Assembly (NCBI GenBank): GCA_963802575.1
Contig: CAWDJF010000005.1
Coordinates: forward strand, 248,001-312,000
Origin: DATFTE01 sp963802575
GTDB taxonomy: Bacteria > Acidobacteriota > Terriglobia > Terriglobales > Acidobacteriaceae
DNA length: 64,000 bases
Direction of reading: 5' to 3'
In this document: piece after piece, positions 33,354-42,079 of the stretch
How the letters are laid out: each line of letters opens with the position of its first letter
Position numbering within the stretch: the stretch's first letter is position 1
Position numbers and translations under genes: made by a program
The notes under the pieces: generated by a model
What the model was told of the DNA's origin: nothing
The model's database searches: none
Seen by the model: only the letters and a program-made list of their open reading frames with translations

Positions 33354-34598
33354 TTAGTACGCTACAAACGGTCCGGTTCCTCCCGAAGTAGTTTGTCCCT
33401 CGATCGCCTCATAGACATTGCGGCCGAAGTAGAAGGGGGCTCCCCAATCGAAGCTCTGCGGGTTGGGTCCCGCGAGGTTACTGAAGAGGAAGTTAGCGCT
33501 GTTGAACAAGTTGTCAGTATTGGCCACGCTGAAGGTAACGTTCTTGCCGATACTCGGATTGACCGTACTTTGATTGGTTGCCGTAATCATCGTGGTTGAT
33601 GACGGACAATAGAAGTTGTTTTGCAAATCGGCGCAAGTGGGAATGCCGGTGGTGGTGGTGTCGAGAAAGAAATATCCGTTCGAGCCGGTATCCAAAAAGC
33701 TGAACGGGTAGCCGGTTCCCTTGTAGCTGGAAGTGAAAAGGCCCTGGGAATCGAGAGGGAATACCGTGACTCCCGACAGTGCGTTGTTCGATTCCGTGCC
33801 GATGCCGAAGACGATCGATCCGGTCGCGCTCACTGCTCCGGAAGACGAGATGGAGGGCAACTCGATGATGTATCCGTTGTGATCGGTCGCGAACAACGGC
33901 ACCGGATTCATCACCTGCTGAGCGAGAGGTACGAAGGCAGAGACGCATCCCGCAGTCGGGCAAGTGTAGTAAATGGCCGAAGGCGGAGTGGTACCCGAGA
34001 CGCAGAAGGGGCCGCAATCCTGTGCGAAGACATTTAGTCCAAGAACGCCGTTGGCGCCAAAGTTGGTGAGATTGTTGTCGTTCATCCCGGTGCCGTTGCT
34101 CGAGCAACTGCCGGGAATGTTGGTGAATGCGGGGTCGCCAAAGACGTTAATGGGAACCGAAGTGGCAGTCTCGCCGGAGATCTTGATATCGGCGGTGCGA
34201 ATCGGACCCCACAGGAAACTTCCGTCGAGAAACTGCGTACACTCAGCGATGGGGTTGTTGCTCGGGTCGTTCTCAGTGGTGAGGGTGAGATTGAATTGTC
34301 CGCCCGCACTGGAAGAAAGCAGCCGAAGACCGATGGAACCGGTATCGACCAGAATGTTATTGATGGTCTGACACGTCGAGGTTCCCGGAACGCAGACTGT
34401 GACCGAAGTGAAGACTCCGTTGGCGTAATTTCCGTTGATGCCAGAGTTCAGGTTCACAGGTTGCACGTTCGTACCGGTGGGAACAATCGGATTCGATCGA
34501 CTGCTACTTCCTCCGCCGCAAGCGAGAGCGAAAGCCAGTCCGCAAATGATGGAGAGCACACCCACCGCGCGCAGCGCGGAATAGCTATTTGATCGCAT
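33354..34598 (-). CDS. DUF3443 lipoprotein with two aspartic-protease-like DTGS motifs
   Basis: 414 aa. A lipoprotein signal ends in the lipobox LALAC (Cys27), followed by GGGSSSRSNP. Two copies of a DTGS triad are visible: VDTGSIGLRLL (Asp85) and LDTGSNGYFFL (about 302), flanked by hydrophobic residues as in pepsin/retropepsin folds, so a pepsin-like bilobal fold is plausible. The region between them is Cys-rich (FVCPTAGCV-type, CAQSDGPFC-like spacing). The family (DUF3443) normally pairs with DUF2844, as here: the upstream gene's stop overlaps its start by 14 bp. Confidence 0.85.
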   Translation of the reverse strand: MRSNSYSALRAVGVLSIICGLAFALACGGGSSSRSNPIVPTGTNVQPVNLNSGINGNYANGVFTSVTVCVPGTSTCQTINNILVDTGSIGLRLLSSSAGGQFNLTLTTENDPSNNPIAECTQFLDGSFLWGPIRTADIKISGETATSVPINVFGDPAFTNIPGSCSSNGTGMNDNNLTNFGANGVLGLNVFAQDCGPFCVSGTTPPSAIYYTCPTAGCVSAFVPLAQQVMNPVPLFATDHNGYIIELPSISSSGAVSATGSIVFGIGTESNNALSGVTVFPLDSQGLFTSSYKGTGYPFSFLDTGSNGYFFLDTTTTGIPTCADLQNNFYCPSSTTMITATNQSTVNPSIGKNVTFSVANTDNLFNSANFLFSNLAGPNPQSFDWGAPFYFGRNVYEAIEGQTTSGGTGPFVAY

Positions 34599-35037
34599 CA
34601 GCCGTCACCCCCTGAGGCAGCATGTCAGGCACGTAGGCCTTTCCGAAAAACGCCCGCATATGCCCGCCGGAATACAGGACGAGCCCCGGTTGCTCGATGA
34701 CTAGAGGTCCGGTTCCGCGGCGACGGTTTTTTCCTGCATCAATAAATTGCTGGAAATAAGTGCCCAGGAACTGCTGAAAGTTAGGAGGGGTTGCGCCCTG
34801 CCACGCCACTCCGAAGACTTTGCCTTGCGCAGTGACGTATTCACGGACTGTGCCCGAGGGAACGGCTAATTCGTGCATGGTGTAACCCTGCTTTTGAGTG
34901 GAGCGCAGGGTCGCCTGCATCTGAAGCTGGTCGTTGGTGACGGAGGTTGCATCTCCGCCAAGCGCGGCAAAGGCGGGAAGCGTGAGCAACAACAAGGCGG
35001 CGAAAGCGAGCGTTCTAAGACGCGACGAATTTCTCAT
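34585..35037 (-). CDS. DUF2844 exported protein
   Basis: 150 aa from the ATG at 35037 (the open frame begins at 35106 but the signal peptide starts here: MRNSSRLRTLAFAALLLLTL, cleavage near AFAAL). The mature part has the DUF2844 look (YTMHELAVPSGTVREYVTAQ, FGVAWQGATPPNFQQFLGTY). It overlaps the DUF3443 gene start by 14 bp, indicating translational coupling and a joint role in the cell envelope. Confidence 0.82.
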   Translation of the reverse strand: MRNSSRLRTLAFAALLLLTLPAFAALGGDATSVTNDQLQMQATLRSTQKQGYTMHELAVPSGTVREYVTAQGKVFGVAWQGATPPNFQQFLGTYFQQFIDAGKNRRRGTGPLVIEQPGLVLYSGGHMRAFFGKAYVPDMLPQGVTADAIK

Positions 35038-35210
35038 AGATTTTCTAAGCCAGTGCCTTCTTCGCGAATTGCGATTCTTGACATACTGCAGAGAAGCCAT
35101 TTCCATTAGGTGGGATCGCGACGCAACTATTCCGATTTTAGATGAGAATGGCCCGCTGGGGTTGCCTTCGTGGAGTCACTAGTTCACGAGGAAACAAGGA
35201 GATGGGGGAG

Positions 35211-35242
35211 GCCCACCCTCGCGACACTCAGCGAGGGTGGGC
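35211..35242. repeat. Perfect 12-bp-arm hairpin GCCCACCCTCGC
   Basis: GCCCACCCTCGC-N8-GCGAGGGTGGGC downstream of the small gene at 35274. No T-run. It may terminate transcription or be a repeat unit. Confidence 0.6.
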
Positions 35243-35273
35243 GTGCGCACTGAAGTTTTTGCCGAGATCGCGT

Positions 35274-35477
35274 CTATTCGGGCGCGATCGAAAAGGGAAT
35301 CAGTTGCCCACCGGTTCCGGTCTTTCTGGCTGGTGCCGGCGGTACCTTGAGTTTTCTGGAGACTGGAATGCGACGTTCGGGGCGTTTCTTTTTTTCCAGT
35401 GCTTCCAGCGCGACGATCGCCCGTTCGAGATGGCGACGTTGCCTCTTCAGTTCAGCGACGAGTTCCCTGATATCCAA
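35274..35477 (-). CDS. Small coiled-coil protein
   Basis: 67 aa from a TTG at 35477, with GGGAGGGGGAAG just upstream. The first half is a charged amphipathic helix (LDIRELVAELKRQRRHLERA, IVALEALEKKK), the second a Pro-rich tail (RRIPVSRKLKVPPAPARK). Resembles the short 'MDIxxLIAELxxERxxLDxAIxALE' proteins of acidobacteria. Function unknown. The open frame continues upstream to 35591 but without family character. Confidence 0.65.
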   Translation of the reverse strand: MDIRELVAELKRQRRHLERAIVALEALEKKKRPERRIPVSRKLKVPPAPARKTGTGGQLIPFSIAPE

Positions 35478-35685
35478 TGCAAACTTCCCCCTCCCCGGGG
35501 ATGAGCAATTTAACTCTAGATCACCGGATCGGGGATGAGTTTCGACGTCTTGTCCGGTTTTCGGAACAAACTGAAGACCACCACTCTCCACTCAATTCGA
35601 GGGAACGGGGTTTGGGCCCGCGAGAAACGCCACTCGCCGCGTCCCGCCTGCGGGAGCGCGAGGCTTCCGCTATACTAGAGACGAT

Positions 35686-36219
35686 ATGGCGATCTTCGAG
35701 AACATAGCAGCCATCGCCAAGGGCATGAGCATCACCTTCCGGGAGATGTTCCAGCCGACTTTGGTGGAGAACTACCCGGATGGACCGGGTCCACTGAAGG
35801 GGGCCAAATTCCAGGAACGCTTTCGGGGCGTGCACGTGCTGCAGCGTGACGAGAACGGGCTGGAAAAGTGCGTGGCGTGCTTCCTGTGCGCCGCGAATTG
35901 CCCGTCGAATTGCATTTATATCGAAGCCGCCGAGAATACCGCGGAGAACCGGGTTTCGGGCGCCGAACGTTACGCCAAGGTTTACAACATCGACTACAAC
36001 CGCTGCATTTTCTGCGGATATTGCGTGGAAGCGTGTCCGACGGATGCGATTACCCACGGACACGGATTCGAGTTGGCGACGTTTAACGCCAGCAGCCTGG
36101 TCTATCGCAAGGAACAGATGCTGGCGGCGGCTCCGGCCCATCTGGGAGCGAACGCCGTGTTCAATACCGCTGAAGTATTGGAAGATCATGTGCCGGCGCA
36201 GCCGGTACCGGGAGTCTGA
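35686..36219 (+). CDS. nuoI: NADH-quinone oxidoreductase subunit I (orphan)
   Basis: 177-aa ferredoxin-like subunit with two 4Fe-4S motifs: Cys62, 65, 68, 72 (CVACFLCAANCP) and Cys107, 110, 113, 117 (CIFCGYCVEACP), matching NuoI. The ATG at 35686 is the natural start. No other nuo gene is present in the window, so this is a stand-alone copy or lies apart from the main operon. A terminator-like hairpin follows, then metH. Confidence 0.92.
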   Translation: MAIFENIAAIAKGMSITFREMFQPTLVENYPDGPGPLKGAKFQERFRGVHVLQRDENGLEKCVACFLCAANCPSNCIYIEAAENTAENRVSGAERYAKVYNIDYNRCIFCGYCVEACPTDAITHGHGFELATFNASSLVYRKEQMLAAAPAHLGANAVFNTAEVLEDHVPAQPVPGV

Positions 36220-36246
36220 AAACTTTCAAGATTTCGAACGAGAATG

Positions 36247-36283
36247 AACGCCGGTCCCCTTTTTGGTGAGGGCCGGCGTTTGT
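36247..36283 (+). terminator. Hairpin terminator after nuoI
   Basis: AACGCCGG...CCGGCGTTTGTG around a short inner loop, 28 bp after the nuoI stop. Weak T-run. Confidence 0.5.
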
Positions 36284-36292
36284 GTATGAAGC

Positions 36293-36368
36293 AGTACCTA
36301 GTACCCAGTACCCAGTACCGAGTGAAAAGCAGATTCCTCGTCGCTGCGCTCCTCGGAATGACAATCAG
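36293..36368 (+). repeat. Repeats A and D upstream of metH
   Basis: 36293-36324 is family A (AGTACCTAGTACCCAGTACC and on), joined to a GTGAAAAGCAG tail; 36326-36366 is family D (GCAGATTCCTCGTCGCTGC...GGAATGACAA). Confidence 0.8.
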
Positions 36369-36380
36369 TAAAGATTTTGG

Positions 36381-39300
36381 ATGACGACCAACGACCAAAG
36401 ACCAATGACGGATTTTCTACAGACCGTGCGGGAACGCGTTGTCATCTATGACGGCGCGATGGGGACCAACATCCAGAAACGGAACCCCACCCTCGATGAC
36501 TATTGGGGGAAAGAGAACTGCTCGGAAGTGTTGGTGCTCAGCCGGCCTGACATTATTCGTGACATCCACGCCGATTTTTTGCGCGTGGGTTGCGACGTGG
36601 TCGAGACCAATACCTTCGGCGGGACACGCACGGTGCTGACCGAATTCGACCTGGCGGACAAGGTACGAGAAATCAATCTGGCTGCGGCAAAGCTGGCCCG
36701 AGAGGCAGCGGATCAGTTTTCGACTAAGGATCATCCGAGGTTCGTCGCTGGCTCGATGGGTCCGACTACCAAGTTGCCATCGTTGGGCCACATCAAGTCG
36801 GATGAAATGATAGCTGCCTATGAGGAGCAGGCACTTGCTTTGATCGAAGGGGGCGTGGACGTTCTACTGGTCGAAACCGCGCAGGATTTGCTCCAGGCCA
36901 AACTAGCGGCAATTGGTGTGATCGAGGCGATGCGAAAGTCCGGGAAACGCCTGCCGCTGACAGTGCAGGTGACGTTGCAGGAATCGGGAACGATGTTGCT
37001 CGGCACCGAGATTGGTGCGGCGCTTACGGCGCTTGAAGTTCTGGATGTCGACGTTATTGGCATGAACTGCGCGACCGGTCCCGTCGAGATGAACGACGCG
37101 GTCCGCTATCTCGGGGTCAATTCCACCAAGCACATTTCGGTCTTGCCGAATGCAGGACTCCCCCAGAACGAAGGCGGGCACGCTGTTTACAAGTTGTCCC
37201 CGGAAGATCTGGCTAAGTATCACAAGCACTTTGTCATCGACTACGGAGTCCGCATTGTCGGTGGATGCTGCGGCACGACTCCTGAGCACCTGAAAGCCGT
37301 TGTAGATGCCGTTTCTGGCGTTGAGCCTGCCAAGCGCGAGATGAAGGCGGTCGGAGCGGCATCGAGCGCTTACACTTCCGTTCCGCTTGATCTCGACCCC
37401 AAGCCCTTGGTGGTCGCGGAAGAAATGAACACCACCACGCGGGTGGAGCATTTCAAGAACCTGGTGCGCGGAAAGAAGTACGACGACATCCTGCAGTTAG
37501 CAAAAAAGTTGGTGAACGAAGGCTCGCACATGCTCGACTTGTGCTGCGCCATCGTAGGCGAGGATGAGAAGGGATACATCTCGTCGATCCTGGAAAGAAT
37601 CGCTACGCGCGTACCCGCACCGATCCTGGTCGACTCGACTGAAGCAGATGTAGTCGAAGAGGCGCTGAAGCGAATCCCGGGTAAGGCGATTATCAACTCC
37701 ATCAACCTGGAAGACGGCGAGAAGCGCACCTCGCAGGTTCTGCCGATGGCCAAGCGATACGGGGCCGCGGTGATTGCGCTGACCATCGACGAAGACGGCA
37801 TGGCGCTGACTGCGGACAAGAAAGTCGCAATCGCGCATCGCATCTTCGATCTGGCGACGAAGAAGTACGGCATTCGTCCCGTGGACATTATTTTTGATGC
37901 GCTCACTCTACCGATCTCGACCGGCCAGGAAGAGTACCGCACAGCGGGTATGGAAACGCTGGAGGCGGTGAAGAGGATTAAGGCAGAACTGCCCGACGTA
38001 AAGACCATTCTCGGCGTTTCGAATATTTCGTTCGGACTCGACGCCTATCCGCGGCGGGTGCTGAACTCGGTCTTCATGCATGAGGCGGTAGATAACGGCC
38101 TGGATATGGCGATCGTTAACTACAGCAAGATCTATCCGTTATACAAGATTCCGCATGAAGAAGTTGAGCTGGCGAAGAAGCTGATTTATCGCCAGGGGGA
38201 TGGCGATCCGCTGCAGAAATACATGCAGCACTTCGCCGGAACCAAGGGCAAGATGCAGTCTTCGACGACGGCGCACGTCGAGACATTGTCGGTTGAAGAC
38301 AAGCTGAAGTTTGCCATCATCAACGGCGAGAAAGCGGTCGGGGAGGGAGAACATCGCCAGACGTTGGAAGATCTTCTCGAAGACGCTCTCAAGACTTATT
38401 CGCCGCTCGAAATCATCAACACCGTTTTGCTCGACGGAATGCGCACGGTGGGTGAGTTGTTCGGTGCGCGAAAGATGCAGTTGCCGTCGGTGCTCGATTC
38501 GGCGGGAGTCATGAAGCAGGCGGTCGCCTACCTTGAGCCGAAGATGGAGAAGAAGTCGGGGTCGCAGAAGGGCACCATCGTGCTGGCCACGGTGAAGGGC
38601 GATGTGCACGACATCGGCAAGAACCTTGTCGACATCATTCTGACCAACAACGGATATCGCGTGGTGAATCTCGGGATCAAGCAGCCGGGGGACACGATCA
38701 TCCGCGCGGCCCAGGAACATAAAGCCGACGCGATTGGACTGAGTGGTTTGCTGGTGAAGTCGACGCTCGAGATGAAGTACGTGATCCAGGATTTGCAGCG
38801 GCAGGCGCTGGAGTTCCCGGTGATCTGTGGCGGCGCGGCGCTCACCCGCAAGTATGTGGAAGACGATTTGCGGCGGGAGTACGCTAACGCAGTGTTTTAT
38901 GCCGACGACGCGTTTGCTGGGTTGCACATAATGGAAGACCTGGCGACTCCCAACGGACAGAAAGAGACACGGCTGAAAGAAGGCCGCACGGTGAAAGAGT
39001 ATGCGAAGGCCGTAGCCGTGGACGAAGAAACCGGACCGGTATTCTCGGAGCGCTCGGCGGTGGTGACTGATGCGCCCAATATTCCCGTGCCTCCGTTCTG
39101 GGGCGTGAAGGTTAGGAAAGATTTCGATCTGCGCGAGCTATTTCCTTACATCAACGAAACCGCGCTGTTCAAGAACCAGTGGCAGTTGAAGACCGCTTCG
39201 CAGGAGGACTACCTGCGGCTGGTGGAGGAGAAGTTCCGTCCTATTAAGAAGAAGCTGGAAGAAGAGATTATCGCCAGCGGGGTCTTCGAACCGAAGGTGG

Positions 39301-39896
39301 TGTACGGATATTTCCCTGCACAGGCTGATGGGAACGATGTCGTCGTGTATTCAGTACCGAGTACCCAGTACCCGGTACCCAGTGAAAAGCAGCCCGAGCT
39401 TCTGCGCTTTACCTTTCCCCGGCAACGGGAGGGGCGGCGGCTTTGCATCTCCGACTTCTTCGCTCCCAAGAGTTCGGGGAAGATGGATGTAATCGGCCTG
39501 TCGCTGGTGACGATCGGTTCAAAGGCTTCGGAAGAGACACAGCGCCTGTTCGAAGGCGGAGAATACACCCGCTATCTCTATCTACACGGCTTGAGCGTGG
39601 AAACCGCTGAGGCGCTGGCCGAATATCTGCACAAGAAGATGCGCGAAGAACTCGGGATTGCGGGCGAAGATTCGCCGCATATTCGCGATCTGTTTCATCA
39701 GAAGTATCGGGGATCCCGGTATTCGTTCGGTTATCCCGCATGTCCGAACCTCGAAGACCAGACGAAGCTTTTTGCTTTGCTCAAGCCAGAAGAGAATGTT
39801 GGAGTGCGCTTAACGTCGGGGTTCTTGCTGGAGCCCGAGCAATCGACGTCTGCGATCGTGGTGCACCATCCGGCGGCGAAATATTTTGTGGTGTAA
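36381..39896 (+). CDS. metH: Methionine synthase, cobalamin-dependent
   Basis: 1171 aa, all four modules. Homocysteine domain (about 10-310) with Zn ligands in GMNCATG (Cys230) and GGCCGTTP (Cys296, Cys297). Folate/pterin domain about 330-620 (FIEDALTLPISTG-like FDALTLPISTGQ). Cobalamin domain with GDVHDIGKN (Asp741, His743 lower ligand). AdoMet-activation domain to the C-terminus (PACPNLEDQTKLFALL near the end). The first eight codons are a tandem ACGACCA heptamer, so the ATG at 36405 (MTDFLQT) may be the real start. A family A repeat lies within the activation domain (residues about 991-1004). Confidence 0.95.
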   Translation: MTTNDQRPMTDFLQTVRERVVIYDGAMGTNIQKRNPTLDDYWGKENCSEVLVLSRPDIIRDIHADFLRVGCDVVETNTFGGTRTVLTEFDLADKVREINLAAAKLAREAADQFSTKDHPRFVAGSMGPTTKLPSLGHIKSDEMIAAYEEQALALIEGGVDVLLVETAQDLLQAKLAAIGVIEAMRKSGKRLPLTVQVTLQESGTMLLGTEIGAALTALEVLDVDVIGMNCATGPVEMNDAVRYLGVNSTKHISVLPNAGLPQNEGGHAVYKLSPEDLAKYHKHFVIDYGVRIVGGCCGTTPEHLKAVVDAVSGVEPAKREMKAVGAASSAYTSVPLDLDPKPLVVAEEMNTTTRVEHFKNLVRGKKYDDILQLAKKLVNEGSHMLDLCCAIVGEDEKGYISSILERIATRVPAPILVDSTEADVVEEALKRIPGKAIINSINLEDGEKRTSQVLPMAKRYGAAVIALTIDEDGMALTADKKVAIAHRIFDLATKKYGIRPVDIIFDALTLPISTGQEEYRTAGMETLEAVKRIKAELPDVKTILGVSNISFGLDAYPRRVLNSVFMHEAVDNGLDMAIVNYSKIYPLYKIPHEEVELAKKLIYRQGDGDPLQKYMQHFAGTKGKMQSSTTAHVETLSVEDKLKFAIINGEKAVGEGEHRQTLEDLLEDALKTYSPLEIINTVLLDGMRTVGELFGARKMQLPSVLDSAGVMKQAVAYLEPKMEKKSGSQKGTIVLATVKGDVHDIGKNLVDIILTNNGYRVVNLGIKQPGDTIIRAAQEHKADAIGLSGLLVKSTLEMKYVIQDLQRQALEFPVICGGAALTRKYVEDDLRREYANAVFYADDAFAGLHIMEDLATPNGQKETRLKEGRTVKEYAKAVAVDEETGPVFSERSAVVTDAPNIPVPPFWGVKVRKDFDLRELFPYINETALFKNQWQLKTASQEDYLRLVEEKFRPIKKKLEEEIIASGVFEPKVVYGYFPAQADGNDVVVYSVPSTQYPVPSEKQPELLRFTFPRQREGRRLCISDFFAPKSSGKMDVIGLSLVTIGSKASEETQRLFEGGEYTRYLYLHGLSVETAEALAEYLHKKMREELGIAGEDSPHIRDLFHQKYRGSRYSFGYPACPNLEDQTKLFALLKPEENVGVRLTSGFLLEPEQSTSAIVVHHPAAKYFVV
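39351..39391 (+). repeat. Family A repeat inside metH
   Basis: Nearly identical to the intergenic repeat at 36293-36332, including the GTGAAAAGCAG tail; read in frame as SVPSTQYPVPSEKQ (about residues 991-1004). Confidence 0.85.
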
Positions 39897-39949
39897 GGGC
39901 AAATCAGGCCACGGATTTGCGCGGATAACAAACAGTTCGACAGATTTCC

Positions 39950-41620
39950 TTATTGCGTCGGCGCGGGTGCTGCCGCCTGCGGTGTGAGCGAGGGGGCATC
40001 CTGCACTCGTTTTAGATAGGGGAACACGGGGGCAATCTCGAAGGGAATCTTCTCACTAGCTAGGCGCACCGGCGCCGGCTTTACTTTTAGCATTTCGACG
40101 CGGTCGCTCCAGGGATCGATCTTGACCCGGCTGCCTAGCGGCAGGGCGGCGATCTGATCGACGCGGGCGACGTCGAGATTGGGCGCCGTCTTGGTCAGAT
40201 TGGCAAGCCGCAGTTCATTACCTCCCGCGAAGGCATTCCCCAGATGGGGATGAATCAGATTAGGTAGATCCCCAGACCTTGCTTGCAGTGACTTTATGAA
40301 CAGTCCGGCTTGTGCCAGCTTGTCTTTGTACGGAGACTTGGCGAGCAGTTCCGCGGCCTTGTGATTGGCGGCGTCTTCCTGGGCTACATCTAAACGAAAG
40401 TCAAATTTCTGTAGCGTCTTTTCGTTAGAGAAGAAGAGGCTGTTCCACGAAGCGTACTTGTCTTCCGACGAATGGCCCAGGACGATATGTGCCAGTTCGT
40501 GGGCGAGGATCGCGGCGAGCGTGGCTTCGTCAGGAAGAACGTCGATCAGCCCGCGGCTGAGCACGATCACGTGTCCGAACGAGAACGACTCGAGCGGTGC
40601 GGTTAGCAGCACGCGGCAACGGACTTCCGGCTTGATATCGAGCTGGTTGGTGATGATCAGGTTGCGGGTGACGGTCTCGAGAATCTGATCGACGTCTCCG
40701 GTGGGCGCCATCAATCCCGCGACTTGCAGACGCTCGATGATGTTGTCCTCGGTGGAATATTGAAACGGACGCACGCTGAGGCGTCCACTGAGATCGTACC
40801 CCGAAGTCTTCTTTCCTTTCGCGTCGGCGGGCGCCGTATCTGCGAGCGGCTGCGCGTATTCGCGGAGATCGCCCGCGTGTTGCAAATCGTATCCCCAGAC
40901 TCGGGTGAGTGCTTTGTAGCGGATTGAGGGCCCGAGTTTGGAATGCTCGTCCGGCTCTTCGCTATAGGAATACGCGGGAAGCCAGACGTGAGGCAGCACG
41001 TTCAGGCGCCAGGTCTCGAAGTGAGTGCCGGCGCGGGCTCCGACGAAGGTGCCGTTCATGCGGACGATGTGATAGTCCTCGTCTTCCACCCAGATGCGAC
41101 CGAGGAAACGTCCGTTACCGGAGTGCGGCTGAGGTTGAACGTCGACCACAATGCAGCGCACTTCGCCCAGCATTTCGCTGCGGACCGGCGTGAAGTTGTA
41201 GTGCTCGCGATCGAGGTGGCCGGGATCGAGCAACAGGGTGCGCGCAAAATCCACGCCAGAAGGACGCGAGGAAATCAATCCGGTCATGCCATTCATTACG
41301 CGCGATCGAATTCCCGAGTCACCTAGATAGGAGACTTCGGTGAAGCCATTGTCAAAACTGAGCTGGCCGAGAAAGTATTCATCGCCGATCGGGACCGTGC
41401 CGAGCTTGGCGTCGGCTTTGGTGTCTTGCACGTAAGTTTCGGCGATAGGATGCAGGTTCCGCATGAGCTTGACGATGTCGCCCTCGCGCGAGATGACGCG
41501 TTCGGTGAACTGGTCGAAATTGAGAGACGGCGTAGCCGGAGGAGTTGGCGCGGTTTGGGCGACCGCCGTTATCAACATCATAAGCAGCGCGGCGCAGACG
41601 GCTATTTTCGAGACGGACAT
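39950..41620 (-). CDS. Exported M48-family metalloprotease
   Basis: 556 aa with a signal peptide (KIAVCAALLMMLITAVAQT). The N-terminal half is a LolA-like beta-rich domain (FTPVRSEMLGEVRCIVVDVQ, RIWVEDEDYHIVRMNGTFVG). The second half carries AAILAHELAHIVLGHS, the HExxH zinc site at about 374-384, then AQEDAANHKAAELLAKS (third ligand Glu or Asp region). Resembles periplasmic/envelope quality-control proteases of the BepA/Oma1 class. Convergent to metH. Confidence 0.86.
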   Translation of the reverse strand: MSVSKIAVCAALLMMLITAVAQTAPTPPATPSLNFDQFTERVISREGDIVKLMRNLHPIAETYVQDTKADAKLGTVPIGDEYFLGQLSFDNGFTEVSYLGDSGIRSRVMNGMTGLISSRPSGVDFARTLLLDPGHLDREHYNFTPVRSEMLGEVRCIVVDVQPQPHSGNGRFLGRIWVEDEDYHIVRMNGTFVGARAGTHFETWRLNVLPHVWLPAYSYSEEPDEHSKLGPSIRYKALTRVWGYDLQHAGDLREYAQPLADTAPADAKGKKTSGYDLSGRLSVRPFQYSTEDNIIERLQVAGLMAPTGDVDQILETVTRNLIITNQLDIKPEVRCRVLLTAPLESFSFGHVIVLSRGLIDVLPDEATLAAILAHELAHIVLGHSSEDKYASWNSLFFSNEKTLQKFDFRLDVAQEDAANHKAAELLAKSPYKDKLAQAGLFIKSLQARSGDLPNLIHPHLGNAFAGGNELRLANLTKTAPNLDVARVDQIAALPLGSRVKIDPWSDRVEMLKVKPAPVRLASEKIPFEIAPVFPYLKRVQDAPSLTPQAAAPAPTQ

Positions 41621-42079
41621 GCGATTCTTGGCGGCTCCGACCGGCCGTCACTCTCAGCCTACAACGGATGGCAAGCTCTGGGGTTAATTACGATTGTGCT
41701 ACGAAAGCAGGGCAAACACAACGGGCTCGTTGGCGGGATATTTCCTGCTTAAAAGGCCCTGTCCAGATAACTCTGGACAGAGCCTTTACGCAGTCAGCGC
41801 ATCGTTGGGGTGTCCAGGCTCCAGGAAAGCCTTAGACATTCAACGCGGTGAGTGTAAGCAGGCAGGAAAGCAGGTGCAATCAGTTTTACATAACTTTACC
41901 TGTAGGCATGAAAGATGCCAAAGGTCGCGCATCTCCGCCACGGGAACAAGACCAGTGGGCTGGCGGATTCGGGGGCAGCACGGCGACCTTTTTTCTTGGA
42001 GTTGCAATGATTGCGTATCCGATTGGACGGACCGGGGCACGGTACGGTAGGTTGGCTGGGTGTGTAAGGAGGAAGTTCG
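41621..42079. other. Structured intergenic region upstream of the YccA-like gene
   Basis: No protein gene supported. Two strong hairpins: 41752-41787 (AAAGGC-CCTGTCCAGA-TAAC-TCTGGACAG-A-GCCTTT) and 41920-41994 (AAAGGTCGC at the left, GCGACCTTTTTT at the right, with an inner CCGCCA/TGGCGG pair). The second ends in a T-run and so looks like a terminator or leader. No known riboswitch consensus was recognised by eye. Confidence 0.5.

Noticed and set aside
36393..36408. MetH frameshift at the N-terminus
   Set aside because: The frame is intact from both candidate ATGs; only the heptamer is unusual.
41621..42079. Known riboswitch (TPP, cobalamin, c-di-GMP)
   Set aside because: No conserved core sequence of those classes was recognised.
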